Of a DNA stretch of 64,000 nt, positions 52,052-60,483 are shown piece by piece (position 1 is the first letter of the stretch; each line of letters begins with the position of its first letter). Below the pieces are notes generated by a model. The model was given only the letters and a program-made list of their open reading frames with translations, was not told the DNA's origin and did no database searches. The position numbers were made by a program, and so were the translations under genes. This DNA comes from Thalassomonas haliotis. Its GTDB lineage: Bacteria > Pseudomonadota > Gammaproteobacteria > Enterobacterales > Alteromonadaceae. The stretch lies in NCBI RefSeq assembly GCF_028657945.1, contig NZ_CP059693.1:5022001-5086000 (forward strand), in the 5' to 3' direction.

Positions 52052-54043
52052 CTAATCAACGCGTGAAAGGGTATCGGGATCCAAAACCTCTAAGCGGATC
52101 TGCTTGCCGCTGACATGAAACAGCACCAGGGCATGCTGCATGGAAAAGGTCACCACATCCGACGACCAGGGCAGTTTTTCCTGGGCATAATAGGGCGCAC
52201 CGGCAGCGCCGTTATTGATTTGCCAAATTGGCCGGGTCAGCAGTTTTTCTTCAGGCGCCAGTCCCGGAGGATGGATATTGGAATCCGGGGTGATCAGGGT
52301 GCGGGCATAGTTATGTTCATCGCCGGTCAGCAGGGCGAACACCTTGGAATGCCGGTTCATCAGGCCAAGTAATTTATTTCTTTGCTCGATAATGCCGCGG
52401 GCAAGCCCTACGCCGCCTAAGTAAGGCCTGGGACTATTGCTGCCGTAATACCACATGCCGTCACTCTTATGGCCGCCGTTGGGAAACACCGGGGTATGCT
52501 GGCTAACAAAAATAAAATCTATGCTGTCATCGTCCTGATATGCCCCTAGGGTCTGTTCGAGCCAGGCCATTTGCTGATCCATGATATAACCGTGCAGGCC
52601 GCCGCCGCCAAGCAAAGAGCCGGTTTTCCCCTGGCTGGCAAACCAGTATTTAAACGAGCGGGAAAACAAATAATTGGAATTAAGCACGACCATGGCAACG
52701 TTATCGTAGCGGTAGGAATAAACCGTTTCTTTATAGGGAGGAAAATCGCCGTAGGCGTCGGGATTGGGATCATAGTCAGCACCGTCTTCGCTTAACGGGC
52801 CATTTTCCGGCAAGACAAAGCTATCGGCAAAAACCGCTTCCGCCGAAACGCTGGCAAAAGGGAAACGGTCGATATTGATACCGGTACTCGTGCCGTCTTC
52901 AAAGGTATAAAACAAACCTTCGTGGTTGCCCATAGTGGCATAAACCGGCAACTCGGCGCTAAAGGGGGCAATGGCCTGCTGCCAGTTGCGGTATTCGAGT
53001 TTTTGCTCCCCGATACTGTTTCTGCGGCCATCGATAAGATCGCCGCTGAACTGTAAAAAGGCCGCATTTTCCGAGAGCGCCAGGGCCGCCAGCTTTTTCA
53101 GCATATAGGCATTCACCCCGTAAAAATCCCGCTCACCGCCGCCCTGTCCCCTGCGGGAGTCGGAAGCATAGGCAAAGGTAAAAGATTTCCGGCTGCCCGC
53201 CAGCGGCGCGGTGGAAAAAGAAGCACGGCGGATATTTTCATACACCTGGCCGTTTTTTTCATCGGCGGCAAAAACTTCCACCCGGTAAAGATATTTGCTT
53301 TGTGGCAGCAAATTATTCAGGGGAATTTCAAAGCGGCGCGCCGGTCCCTTCCGGGCCACGATTTTACCGTTGAGGCGGATAGTGGCCGAGCTGTTAAAAT
53401 TGGTTTCAAACGCCAGTACCGCACTGGTGGCGGTGATATTGTGTATGCTGGGGGTGCGGATAAAACTTAGGCTTTCCCTGAAGACTCCCCCCTGGTAGAG
53501 AAAAGAAACCTGGCCGTCAAAAATCATTTGTCCCCGGCTATTCACCACCCGGTATCCCAGCTCCCCCTGCCCGGACTGACGCCAGCCGGTGGCATCATAT
53601 TTACCGCTCAGCTGCTTAAGGTTCACCTCGGCTTTACCGTCGGCAATCTTGGCTGTTTTTTTAAAATAAACCGGCAAAGGGTAACGGCTGTTTTTGGTGT
53701 CGATTAAACCGAAATATAAGGTACCGTTTACGGTATGGTGACCGCTGTTAAAATCGAACACTAAACCTTGTTTATTGCCTTTGATGGCCCGGGTAAACTG
53801 TGCCAAAAGATAAGCCGGTTTTTCTTCCCTTAACGGGTAAGTTGTGCCCTTTGCCTTATCGCGCAGCACCAGCTGACGGTCCTGGTATTCAACGGCATGC
53901 TGGAATATTTTCGGGATGGCCGCTAAAGGCTCGGCTTCAGCGCTAGTGCCGTTGGCGGCACAGGCAGGCAAAACAAATAAACCAGACAAACTCAACAACA
54001 CTAAAGCCCGGCAATAACGGCGAAAACAGTTAACAAAATCCAT
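52052..54043 (-). CDS. Purple-acid-phosphatase-like metallophosphoesterase, lipoprotein
   Basis: 663 residues from the ATG at 54043, which has AAGGAGGGAG directly upstream; a longer frame from 54103 is excluded. The signal ends in a lipobox (FVLPAC). An N-terminal beta-rich region and a fibronectin-like module (HNITATSAVLAFETNFNSSA) precede the catalytic domain, which shows FAYASDSRRG, FSGDLIDG, MGNHEG, SQHTP and LLTGDEHNYA, the metal ligands of the calcineurin-like fold. Likely substrate: phosphate esters in the periplasm or outside. It lies 11 bp after the Cache/channel gene, in the same operon. Confidence 0.87.
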   Translation of the reverse strand: MDFVNCFRRYCRALVLLSLSGLFVLPACAANGTSAEAEPLAAIPKIFQHAVEYQDRQLVLRDKAKGTTYPLREEKPAYLLAQFTRAIKGNKQGLVFDFNSGHHTVNGTLYFGLIDTKNSRYPLPVYFKKTAKIADGKAEVNLKQLSGKYDATGWRQSGQGELGYRVVNSRGQMIFDGQVSFLYQGGVFRESLSFIRTPSIHNITATSAVLAFETNFNSSATIRLNGKIVARKGPARRFEIPLNNLLPQSKYLYRVEVFAADEKNGQVYENIRRASFSTAPLAGSRKSFTFAYASDSRRGQGGGERDFYGVNAYMLKKLAALALSENAAFLQFSGDLIDGRRNSIGEQKLEYRNWQQAIAPFSAELPVYATMGNHEGLFYTFEDGTSTGINIDRFPFASVSAEAVFADSFVLPENGPLSEDGADYDPNPDAYGDFPPYKETVYSYRYDNVAMVVLNSNYLFSRSFKYWFASQGKTGSLLGGGGLHGYIMDQQMAWLEQTLGAYQDDDSIDFIFVSQHTPVFPNGGHKSDGMWYYGSNSPRPYLGGVGLARGIIEQRNKLLGLMNRHSKVFALLTGDEHNYARTLITPDSNIHPPGLAPEEKLLTRPIWQINNGAAGAPYYAQEKLPWSSDVVTFSMQHALVLFHVSGKQIRLEVLDPDTLSRVD

Positions 54044-54054
54044 GTTCTCCCTCC

Positions 54055-56568
54055 TTAAAAAGATAAATAAAATTGGTACAAGGTAACGATCAGGATCAGG
54101 CAAAATAACAGCGGCCAGAACACAAGTTTCGGCAGCAGGTTATCCGACCATTTCGCTAACTTGCAGTGAGGATATTTGGCAAAGATATAAGCGTTTAAGA
54201 TCACCAGCAGCAACATCAGATACATGATCAGATAGAAGCTTTCCAGGTACACCAACCCGGCGGCTTTAAGGGCGGCGCGCAGCTCGGTATGACCGATAAG
54301 TACACCGAACAGCAAACCGCTGCTGGAAGCGAGCACACCGGAAAAGCTGAAACCGAGAATTTCCACCCGCCCTTCCCTGCTGGTACTCAGCACCAAAGCA
54401 AAGAGCACGGCAGAAACCACCAGCAGCGGCATCAGGTTGCCGATAAAGGCCCCGAGAAAACGGCGTTTTAAAATAATATTAAAATGCAGCTCGGGAAAAT
54501 TTTGCTTGGCTTCGACATGCCCCAGGCCAAAATTGGTACGGTAGCCATGGGCCTTATAGTCAAAAAACGACGATACCAGCTGCCAGCCCGGCAGGACAAA
54601 ATCCGCTTCCAGCCCCGGCAGGGACACGGGATTAAAGCCGGGATAGGCGGACAAATCCGGGGTCAAAATCACATTTTTGCCGATATCCCGGTGCCACATG
54701 CGCAGCCAGACATTTTCAACATCAAAAGGATAAAGCTGGTAGCCAAAACGCTCGCGCAGCAGGATATCGAAATACCAGCCCACGGTGAGGCCGCCGTCCG
54801 GGGAAGCATGGCGATAGCTTTCCAGAAACGGCCAGGGAGAAGCACTGTCGATATCTTTGGCTTCAGGAAAAATAACCCCGGCAGAAATTTGCTGGCATTT
54901 TCCCTGCTCGTCGCGCACCCAGAAACTTAGCGCCTGCGCCCCGGTTTTATTTTTCTTGCGCCTTGGTGAATCAAGTCTTTGCTGCTGTTCGGGCAAAGCA
55001 CAAGTTTCGGCGTCTGCCGGTAGTTTCTGCCATAAATAACCGGTGAGCTTAACGCTGTTGGCATCGACAAAATTCAGCGACTGGATAAATACCCCGGTAG
55101 GAATAAACACAGGCCCGGCGCCGCTTAGCTGATGCTGATCGCTGCTATCCCGGCTGATATCTTGCTGGAACTGCTCCACCTGCCACTCGCTCATGATCAT
55201 ATGGCTTTGCTGTGTTGGCGCCGCGCGCTCTCCCCGAAAGCCGTCCAGGCTGACACTGTTGCCGTCTTTATAAATGGGATAATGGATCACTGTGTGCCAG
55301 GCACTGGCAATGGCAATAAACAAAAACAGCGTCACCAGCCAGGAATAGCTCCACCAGCGCCTTTTCCCCGCGGGCAAAAACAGGCGCACCAACAACAGAA
55401 AAAAGCACAAGCCCAGGGCAATCAGCGACAAGGAGATGGCAATCAGCTGCAAACGTTCGACCTTGGGATGGCCGAGCAAGTCCTGTTTCTGATACACCAG
55501 CCCCAATACCCACTGGGTGCGGTGGATAGGTTCGAACACCCAGATGGCGGGATTGCCGGACAAGGGGTCGATATGCTCCCCCACCCGGGTACCATAGGCT
55601 ATCGCCTGGCTGAACAAGGCATAAAGATCATCGCCGCCTTCAACCTGCTCGGCGGTAATGGTGCGGGCGGTTTTAATATAATCCGTGTCGGGATGGGCAA
55701 TAAACTTACCCCTGGGGGATAAAATAAAACCATAACCTGAATGGCCGAAGTTCATCGACGCCATCAGCTTTTTAAAGTCCCGCAGCGACATATTGGCCCA
55801 GACACTGCCGCTTGGCTGGCCGTCCTGCTGCAGCATTTGCGGGGCATAAAACGGCAGGCTGAATTCCTCGACCATACGCTGGCTTGCCTGGCCGAAATAA
55901 GGCTCCTGCCAGCTGTCGAGCTGGGGCTTGGGACAATTCACCGGATCTAAGCCCAAAGGGCACAGATACCAGAACTTATCGCCGCAGGTATAGTCGTAGG
56001 CCTTATTGACCATCACCAGGTCGCGTTGGCGGTTGTTCTGATCATTGCGCCTTAAATAAGGGGCAAACAAATAAGGCTGCAGCTCGGGCCTGGTACAGCC
56101 GGACGACCCCCAGGAAGTGGCCCCGCCGCGCATGGCCAGCAAGGGCATGGCTTCAACAAGCCCCGGCTGGTCGGCCATAAAGGCTTTTAACACCTCCGGC
56201 CGGTAGGCGGCGCCGACACCGAAGATCAGCGGGGTATTTTTACTCTGCTCACGCAGCCGCTGCTCCAGGTTGCCGATATGGGTGCGCCCGGCATTCAGTT
56301 CATATGCCAATGAGCGCGCCGCACTTTCCACCATTTTTAATGTTTTATCTATCTCATTTGCCGCCTGATAGGCCGCCTTTCGCGCCTTTTTCAGCGACAT
56401 TTCCTGCTGCTGCATCAGCCACTCCTGCCTTTGGTTATAAAACCAGGCGCTGGCAATCAGGCACACAAGGATCAGCACCAGCAACACCGGCGTCAGGCTA
56501 TGAGTCAGGCGAAAAAACAGCGGCTCGCCACGGCGACAAAAAGCAGTGGCCTGTTCAAATAAGGTCAT
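54055..56568 (-). CDS. Cache sensor fused to a pentameric ligand-gated ion-channel-like domain
   Basis: 837 residues from the ATG at 56568; a TTG four codons earlier is possible. One N-terminal membrane helix (about 25-45) precedes a periplasmic dCache-type domain (about 50-370, with SLPFYAPQMLQQDGQPSGSV and GYGFILSPRGKFIAHPDTDY). Two more helices follow (about 380-435), then a beta-sandwich containing YPFDVENVWLRMWH (617-630 counting from the TTG), and four closely spaced membrane helices at the C-terminus. The YPFD motif, the pre-M1 FNIILKRRF and the four-helix bundle are the hallmarks of Cys-loop/GLIC-type channels. Function inferred: a ligand-gated channel controlled by a Cache sensor. 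Confidence 0.7.
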   Translation of the reverse strand: MTLFEQATAFCRRGEPLFFRLTHSLTPVLLVLILVCLIASAWFYNQRQEWLMQQQEMSLKKARKAAYQAANEIDKTLKMVESAARSLAYELNAGRTHIGNLEQRLREQSKNTPLIFGVGAAYRPEVLKAFMADQPGLVEAMPLLAMRGGATSWGSSGCTRPELQPYLFAPYLRRNDQNNRQRDLVMVNKAYDYTCGDKFWYLCPLGLDPVNCPKPQLDSWQEPYFGQASQRMVEEFSLPFYAPQMLQQDGQPSGSVWANMSLRDFKKLMASMNFGHSGYGFILSPRGKFIAHPDTDYIKTARTITAEQVEGGDDLYALFSQAIAYGTRVGEHIDPLSGNPAIWVFEPIHRTQWVLGLVYQKQDLLGHPKVERLQLIAISLSLIALGLCFFLLLVRLFLPAGKRRWWSYSWLVTLFLFIAIASAWHTVIHYPIYKDGNSVSLDGFRGERAAPTQQSHMIMSEWQVEQFQQDISRDSSDQHQLSGAGPVFIPTGVFIQSLNFVDANSVKLTGYLWQKLPADAETCALPEQQQRLDSPRRKKNKTGAQALSFWVRDEQGKCQQISAGVIFPEAKDIDSASPWPFLESYRHASPDGGLTVGWYFDILLRERFGYQLYPFDVENVWLRMWHRDIGKNVILTPDLSAYPGFNPVSLPGLEADFVLPGWQLVSSFFDYKAHGYRTNFGLGHVEAKQNFPELHFNIILKRRFLGAFIGNLMPLLVVSAVLFALVLSTSREGRVEILGFSFSGVLASSSGLLFGVLIGHTELRAALKAAGLVYLESFYLIMYLMLLLVILNAYIFAKYPHCKLAKWSDNLLPKLVFWPLLFCLILIVTLYQFYLSF

Positions 56569-56630
56569 CAGGACATCCAATCATTTAACATTTCAACTCT
56601 GGCCGGGCAGGCCTGCTAACAAGCGGGAGA

Positions 56631-57974
56631 TCAGAAACTGTAGCTGGCGCTCAACTCCAGACGTTTGATTTCACCGCGGCTCACTTCATTGCCGCCGGTG
56701 AATTCACGCTCGCCATAGGCATATTCCACCCCGAGCAAAAAGCGTTTGTTGACCTGATAGAAAAGGTTGGCCAGGTAGGTGTGGTAACTTTCTTCTTCCC
56801 CGCTTTTGCGGTAATCCACTTCGGCAAAACCCAGGGCGAAATTAGAGCGCCAGCTATCATTCCACCAGTGACGATACGCCAGGTAACCGCCGCTGCTGTC
56901 GTTGGCGGATAACTGCAATTTGCCATCCGCGTCCAGATAAAGGTCGGCGGCGGCATTGGTCGACTCCTGGATATAACGGCCCGCGCCCCTGCCTGAGGCC
57001 AGTGAAAAACGGACATCGTCCCGCCCCGGGAGTTTGAACTTGCCGGTAATGGCCACGGCATAACCCGAGCTTTTGGCGGTTTCTTCCCGGCCTGCTATTT
57101 CTTCGTAAACCGCTAATTGCCGACGGGCATACTGCACCGAGATATGCCCCCAGGATTTATTCACTAACCCCCGCAGGATAAAATCCGGCTGCTTGTCCTG
57201 CGCTATGGCATTGTCGGTGCCTTCGGTGAAATGAACATCTGTCTCCGGATTTTCTAAACTGGTCATCAGCTTAAAATTATCAAAAGACTTGCTGTAACGC
57301 ACCATAGGCTGGCGCAGCAGGGTTTGCCCGGCGGCATTACCCAAATCTATGGTTTCCGGGTAGGATTTAACATCAACAAAGGTTGACCAGGTTTGCCCCA
57401 GCAGCCAGTTGCCCCAGCGGCCGTAAGCATGGCGGATACGAAAAACCGCGGAATTGGATAACAGCTCGTTACCGCCGCTGCCAAGAAAGTCCCCTTCGAC
57501 AAAAGTCACTAACGGCCCGGCGGGGGTCGCAAAGGATTTTTTTACATTGATACGCGACTGGCGGGCATGAAAACGCACATGACCCTCACCGGCATTGCTA
57601 TCAAGGGGGATTGTCTGATAGTTAATAACATCAGCCCCTTTACTCGCCAGATCATAGATAAAATCGGCCTTGACATAACCGTGAATTTCCAGCGGAGAAT
57701 CAGCCCGTTTATCCGCAGCAGGTTTAGCCGGGTAAGGATTTACCACCACCTTGCCCTTACTGACCTCAGCTAAGGCCTGAGTCAATTGCACTAAATCTTT
57801 CTCTTCGAAAACCGGCGCCGGAGCTGCAACAAGCGGTGACGGAGAAAAGAGAATGCCCAGCAACACAGCGGCAAAACCCGGCCTGGCGCAAGATTTTACC
57901 CGACCGGGCAAAGCGCCCAATTTCACCAAAAGTGTACACACAAAGCGATGCTTAAATAACACTTTATCCTTCAT
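56631..57974 (-). CDS. DcaP-like outer-membrane porin
   Basis: 447 residues. A signal peptide near the N-terminus ends around PLVAAPAP, then a short coiled-coil (EEKDLVQLTQALAEV) and a beta-barrel starting IHGYVKADFIYDLAS. FHARQSRINVKK and the AYGRWGNWLLGQTWSTF strand are typical of the DcaP family. The last residues (LELSASYSF) end in Phe as barrels do. DcaP-type porins take up dicarboxylates in Acinetobacter. This fits with the SLC13 transporter two genes away. The gene lies 62 bp upstream of the Cache/channel gene. Confidence 0.82.
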   Translation of the reverse strand: MKDKVLFKHRFVCTLLVKLGALPGRVKSCARPGFAAVLLGILFSPSPLVAAPAPVFEEKDLVQLTQALAEVSKGKVVVNPYPAKPAADKRADSPLEIHGYVKADFIYDLASKGADVINYQTIPLDSNAGEGHVRFHARQSRINVKKSFATPAGPLVTFVEGDFLGSGGNELLSNSAVFRIRHAYGRWGNWLLGQTWSTFVDVKSYPETIDLGNAAGQTLLRQPMVRYSKSFDNFKLMTSLENPETDVHFTEGTDNAIAQDKQPDFILRGLVNKSWGHISVQYARRQLAVYEEIAGREETAKSSGYAVAITGKFKLPGRDDVRFSLASGRGAGRYIQESTNAAADLYLDADGKLQLSANDSSGGYLAYRHWWNDSWRSNFALGFAEVDYRKSGEEESYHTYLANLFYQVNKRFLLGVEYAYGEREFTGGNEVSRGEIKRLELSASYSF

Positions 57975-58187
57975 ACCTTATCCTCTGATTTTGATAGCTG
58001 ATGGCGCACTTATTTCAGCCGCTCAATCGTGAAAGAGAGCCGATATAAGCGCTAAACGTTTTGTTGTTATGAATGCCATCAGCATATAAGGGAAAAGGGC
58101 GTAAGCATTGGCGGGATCAACGAAGTTTTAAGGCAAAGCTAGCAAGTTTGAAACGAATCGACGAACCGCCGGCAAGGAGCTAAAATT

Positions 58188-58880
58188 TCAGCGTTTTTGC
58201 CAAGCCTTTTGCAGCAAATAAGCCAGCAACAATACGCAAATAAAGCTAAGCAAAGTAACCGGGGGCAAATAGCCGGGCCAGGAACTTGGCGTAAACCAGG
58301 AATAACCGCCGAGAAACAACAAATGATAAGCCAGGGCGCATACCTGCAAGTACTGTAAGAGCTGTTTTTGCAACCAACCGGTAAAGTGCCCGGCGCTGAT
58401 CACAATAAACAAATAGGCGCACAGCAGGCCAAAAAACAAAGCCAGATTGGCAATGGCGGTAAAGCTTGCCATTTGCAGCACCTGCTCACCGCCCGATGTC
58501 AGCAATACCTGAGAAAGCTTGGGGTAATAACCAGCCGGTAGTAAAACCAGGGTAAATAACACATGAAAGATACCGCAATGCAGCGCTATCTTGCCTAGAG
58601 CGGATGCCTGCTCACGATGCCCTTTAATGCCGGCTGTTGCAGCGAAAAACAGGGCTAAAACCGACGACATTGCCAGCGCCTTATTCAAGATAAACAAAGG
58701 CAACTGGCTCCAGCTCACCCCGCCGGCCAGATTATAGCGAATGACGGCATAAACCAGGGGCAACAGCAAAACAGATATTTTCGTATTAAACACAAATGAA
58801 AAACAGCACGTTACTTCCGGCAGTTTTTGAAAAACCTTAAATCGCGGCAAAACCTTCTCCCCCGATAACAACTGATACAA
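58188..58880 (-). CDS. Hypothetical polytopic membrane protein
   Basis: 230 residues with about six hydrophobic segments. The longest frame begins with TTG and lacks a ribosome site; the true start is unclear. His residues in the first and last helices (ALHCGIFHVLF, AGHFTGWLQ, AYHLLFLGGY) could hold haem, as in ferric-reductase-like proteins, but the family is not recognised. Confidence 0.55.
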   Translation of the reverse strand: MYQLLSGEKVLPRFKVFQKLPEVTCCFSFVFNTKISVLLLPLVYAVIRYNLAGGVSWSQLPLFILNKALAMSSVLALFFAATAGIKGHREQASALGKIALHCGIFHVLFTLVLLPAGYYPKLSQVLLTSGGEQVLQMASFTAIANLALFFGLLCAYLFIVISAGHFTGWLQKQLLQYLQVCALAYHLLFLGGYSWFTPSSWPGYLPPVTLLSFICVLLLAYLLQKAWQKR

Positions 58881-59102
58881 TCAGTTTATGGCCTCGACTA
58901 TAGGAGCACTTGGCTGGAGAAATGAAAAAGTAGGGGATTTGCCGGAATCCCGTAAGCTTTCAGGGAAGATTTTAACAGGGATGCAAAGGGCACCCTGCTG
59001 ATATGCTCTTGAGACGAACCTTATCGGCACTTTAGCTTGACCTCTGATGATGTATACAGGCATGATTTCATACAAACATCCGGGCGGGGCGAGTACAGCC
59101 AA

Positions 59103-59513
59103 ATGGCAATAAAAACTACCTTCACGGTTTTGCTCACTCTTTTTTTGACCACTGCTTGCACCAATATGGATAGCATTCGCAGTCATCAATTTGAAGGCGT
59201 CTACGTAGCCGACTTTAACTCAGATGACATTAAAAGCTGCCGCCCTTCTGACGTAGAGCTAAGTCATTCTCAGGCAAAACAGTTCTTCATCAGGTCCAGG
59301 CAGGTCGAACATAAGATTATTCATGACCACTACAATTATGCCCCCTGTTATATTGAAGGCACGATGAAATACAACGCCCGATTATGCCAATGGCAGATCC
59401 GTGCCGGTGCTACCGGTTTTATTAAATGCGGCAAAGATAAACAGTTTTTTGTTTGTGACCGGTGCGAAGAATTATTTCAACCCAATGAACCTAATAGTAA
59501 TGGTTCAGACTAA
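59103..59513 (+). CDS. Small lipoprotein with conserved cysteines
   Basis: 136 residues from the ATG at 59103 with a lipoprotein signal (LLTLFLTTAC). The mature part has seven Cys, including CGKDKQFFVCDRCEELF, which resembles a zinc-knuckle or disulfide-rich motif, and a YNARLCQWQIRAGATGFIKC stretch. No family is recognised. No strong ribosome site is visible, so the upstream frame from 59037 remains possible. Confidence 0.6.
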   Translation: MAIKTTFTVLLTLFLTTACTNMDSIRSHQFEGVYVADFNSDDIKSCRPSDVELSHSQAKQFFIRSRQVEHKIIHDHYNYAPCYIEGTMKYNARLCQWQIRAGATGFIKCGKDKQFFVCDRCEELFQPNEPNSNGSD

Positions 59514-59709
59514 AGGCATTACGCATACATAGGGCCAAGTTTTGCCTACATGAAAAACTACAAATCAAGTTACTTTGTTTGCGCAATCCGGTCCCCGCAA
59601 TCAAAGCATTCAAAAACAAATAAAAATACAGGCTTTAGTCTGGTAGGATATAACCTGCAGTTCTCTATTGCTTAAAGCATATTAAACTCAGTAAGGGCTT
59701 CATCAACAC

Positions 59710-60129
59710 ATGAATATCTTCTTAATCATTGCTGGTATCTTGAGTGCAGTTGCAGCCATTATCCATATTGGTTGTATTTACTTTGGCGCCCCCTGGTACC
59801 GGTTTTTGGGTGCCGGCGAACATATGGCGACACTCGCAGAGCAAGGCAGTATGCAACCAACAATAATAACCAGTGGCATTGTGCTCGTGCTTTCAACCTG
59901 GTCGCTTTATGCCTTATCGGCGGCAGGTATTATTACTCGATTGCCTTTGCTGCGGATAGCGCTTATTTTAATAACAGCTGTCTACTTAATTCGCGGTATT
60001 GCAGGCTTCTTTTTGATTAATTCCCCTATGGGGCGCAGTCCTGAGTTCTGGTTATGGAGTTCTGTTATTTGTTTATCTGTTGGCCTTTTCCATCTTGTTG
60101 GTTTACAGCAACAATGGGCAAATTTATAA
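59710..60129 (+). CDS. Small four-helix membrane protein
   Basis: 139 residues with four hydrophobic segments (IIAGILSAVAAIIHIGCIYF, then IVLVLSTWSLYALSAAGI, LLRIALILITAVYLI and VICLSVGLFHLVGL). It resembles the small DoxX/DUF-type membrane proteins in size and topology but carries no diagnostic motif. The ribosome site is not clear. Confidence 0.65.
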   Translation: MNIFLIIAGILSAVAAIIHIGCIYFGAPWYRFLGAGEHMATLAEQGSMQPTIITSGIVLVLSTWSLYALSAAGIITRLPLLRIALILITAVYLIRGIAGFFLINSPMGRSPEFWLWSSVICLSVGLFHLVGLQQQWANL

Positions 60130-60197
60130 AGAATAAAAATAAGAGCATAAACAGGCATGAAGTCATCATGTTTCAGGGGAGCAGACCCGTCGTTTAA

Positions 60198-60329
60198 TAT
60201 GCTCATGGCTACCAAGCCAACTCCACTTTATTATGCACGGTTGATGATTTAGACCAAAAAATCGCAGAACTAAAGTCAAAAGGAATAACTTTTATTCATG
60301 CCCCCAACCAGGCTCAATGGGGCCGTTAA
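60198..60329 (+). pseudogene. Remnant of a VOC-superfamily gene
   Basis: The frame has no start codon. It reads …YAHGYQANSTLLCTVDDLDQ, then KIAELKSKGITFIHAPNQAQWGR and a stop. This is the internal part of a glyoxalase/VOC protein, cut before the conserved DPDGN tail and lacking the N-terminal half. Confidence 0.75.
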
Positions 60330-60416
60330 CGAACGGCAATGACAAGCGTAACCATTATTTCCCTGAACGCAATTAGATGCAATTTTTAGCAAGGGATAAT
60401 TCAGGGCTTTTAAGCT

Positions 60417-60458
60417 AATAACCCCGGATGAATAGACTTCACCCGGGGTTATTGTTTT
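60417..60458. terminator. Terminator beyond the nucleotidyltransferase/OTU gene
   Basis: Eleven-bp perfect stem AATAACCCCGG / CCGGGGTTATT with a 15-nt loop, 31 bp from the stop of the large minus-strand gene; a GTTTTCC run follows on the plus strand. Confidence 0.75.
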
Positions 60459-60483
60459 CCGGCTTAACCGCCAACAAGCAGAC

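Noticed and set aside
55132-55722. 196-residue plus-strand frame inside the Cache/channel gene
   Set aside because: It is the opposite strand of a longer, domain-rich gene, with low-complexity His/Gln composition.
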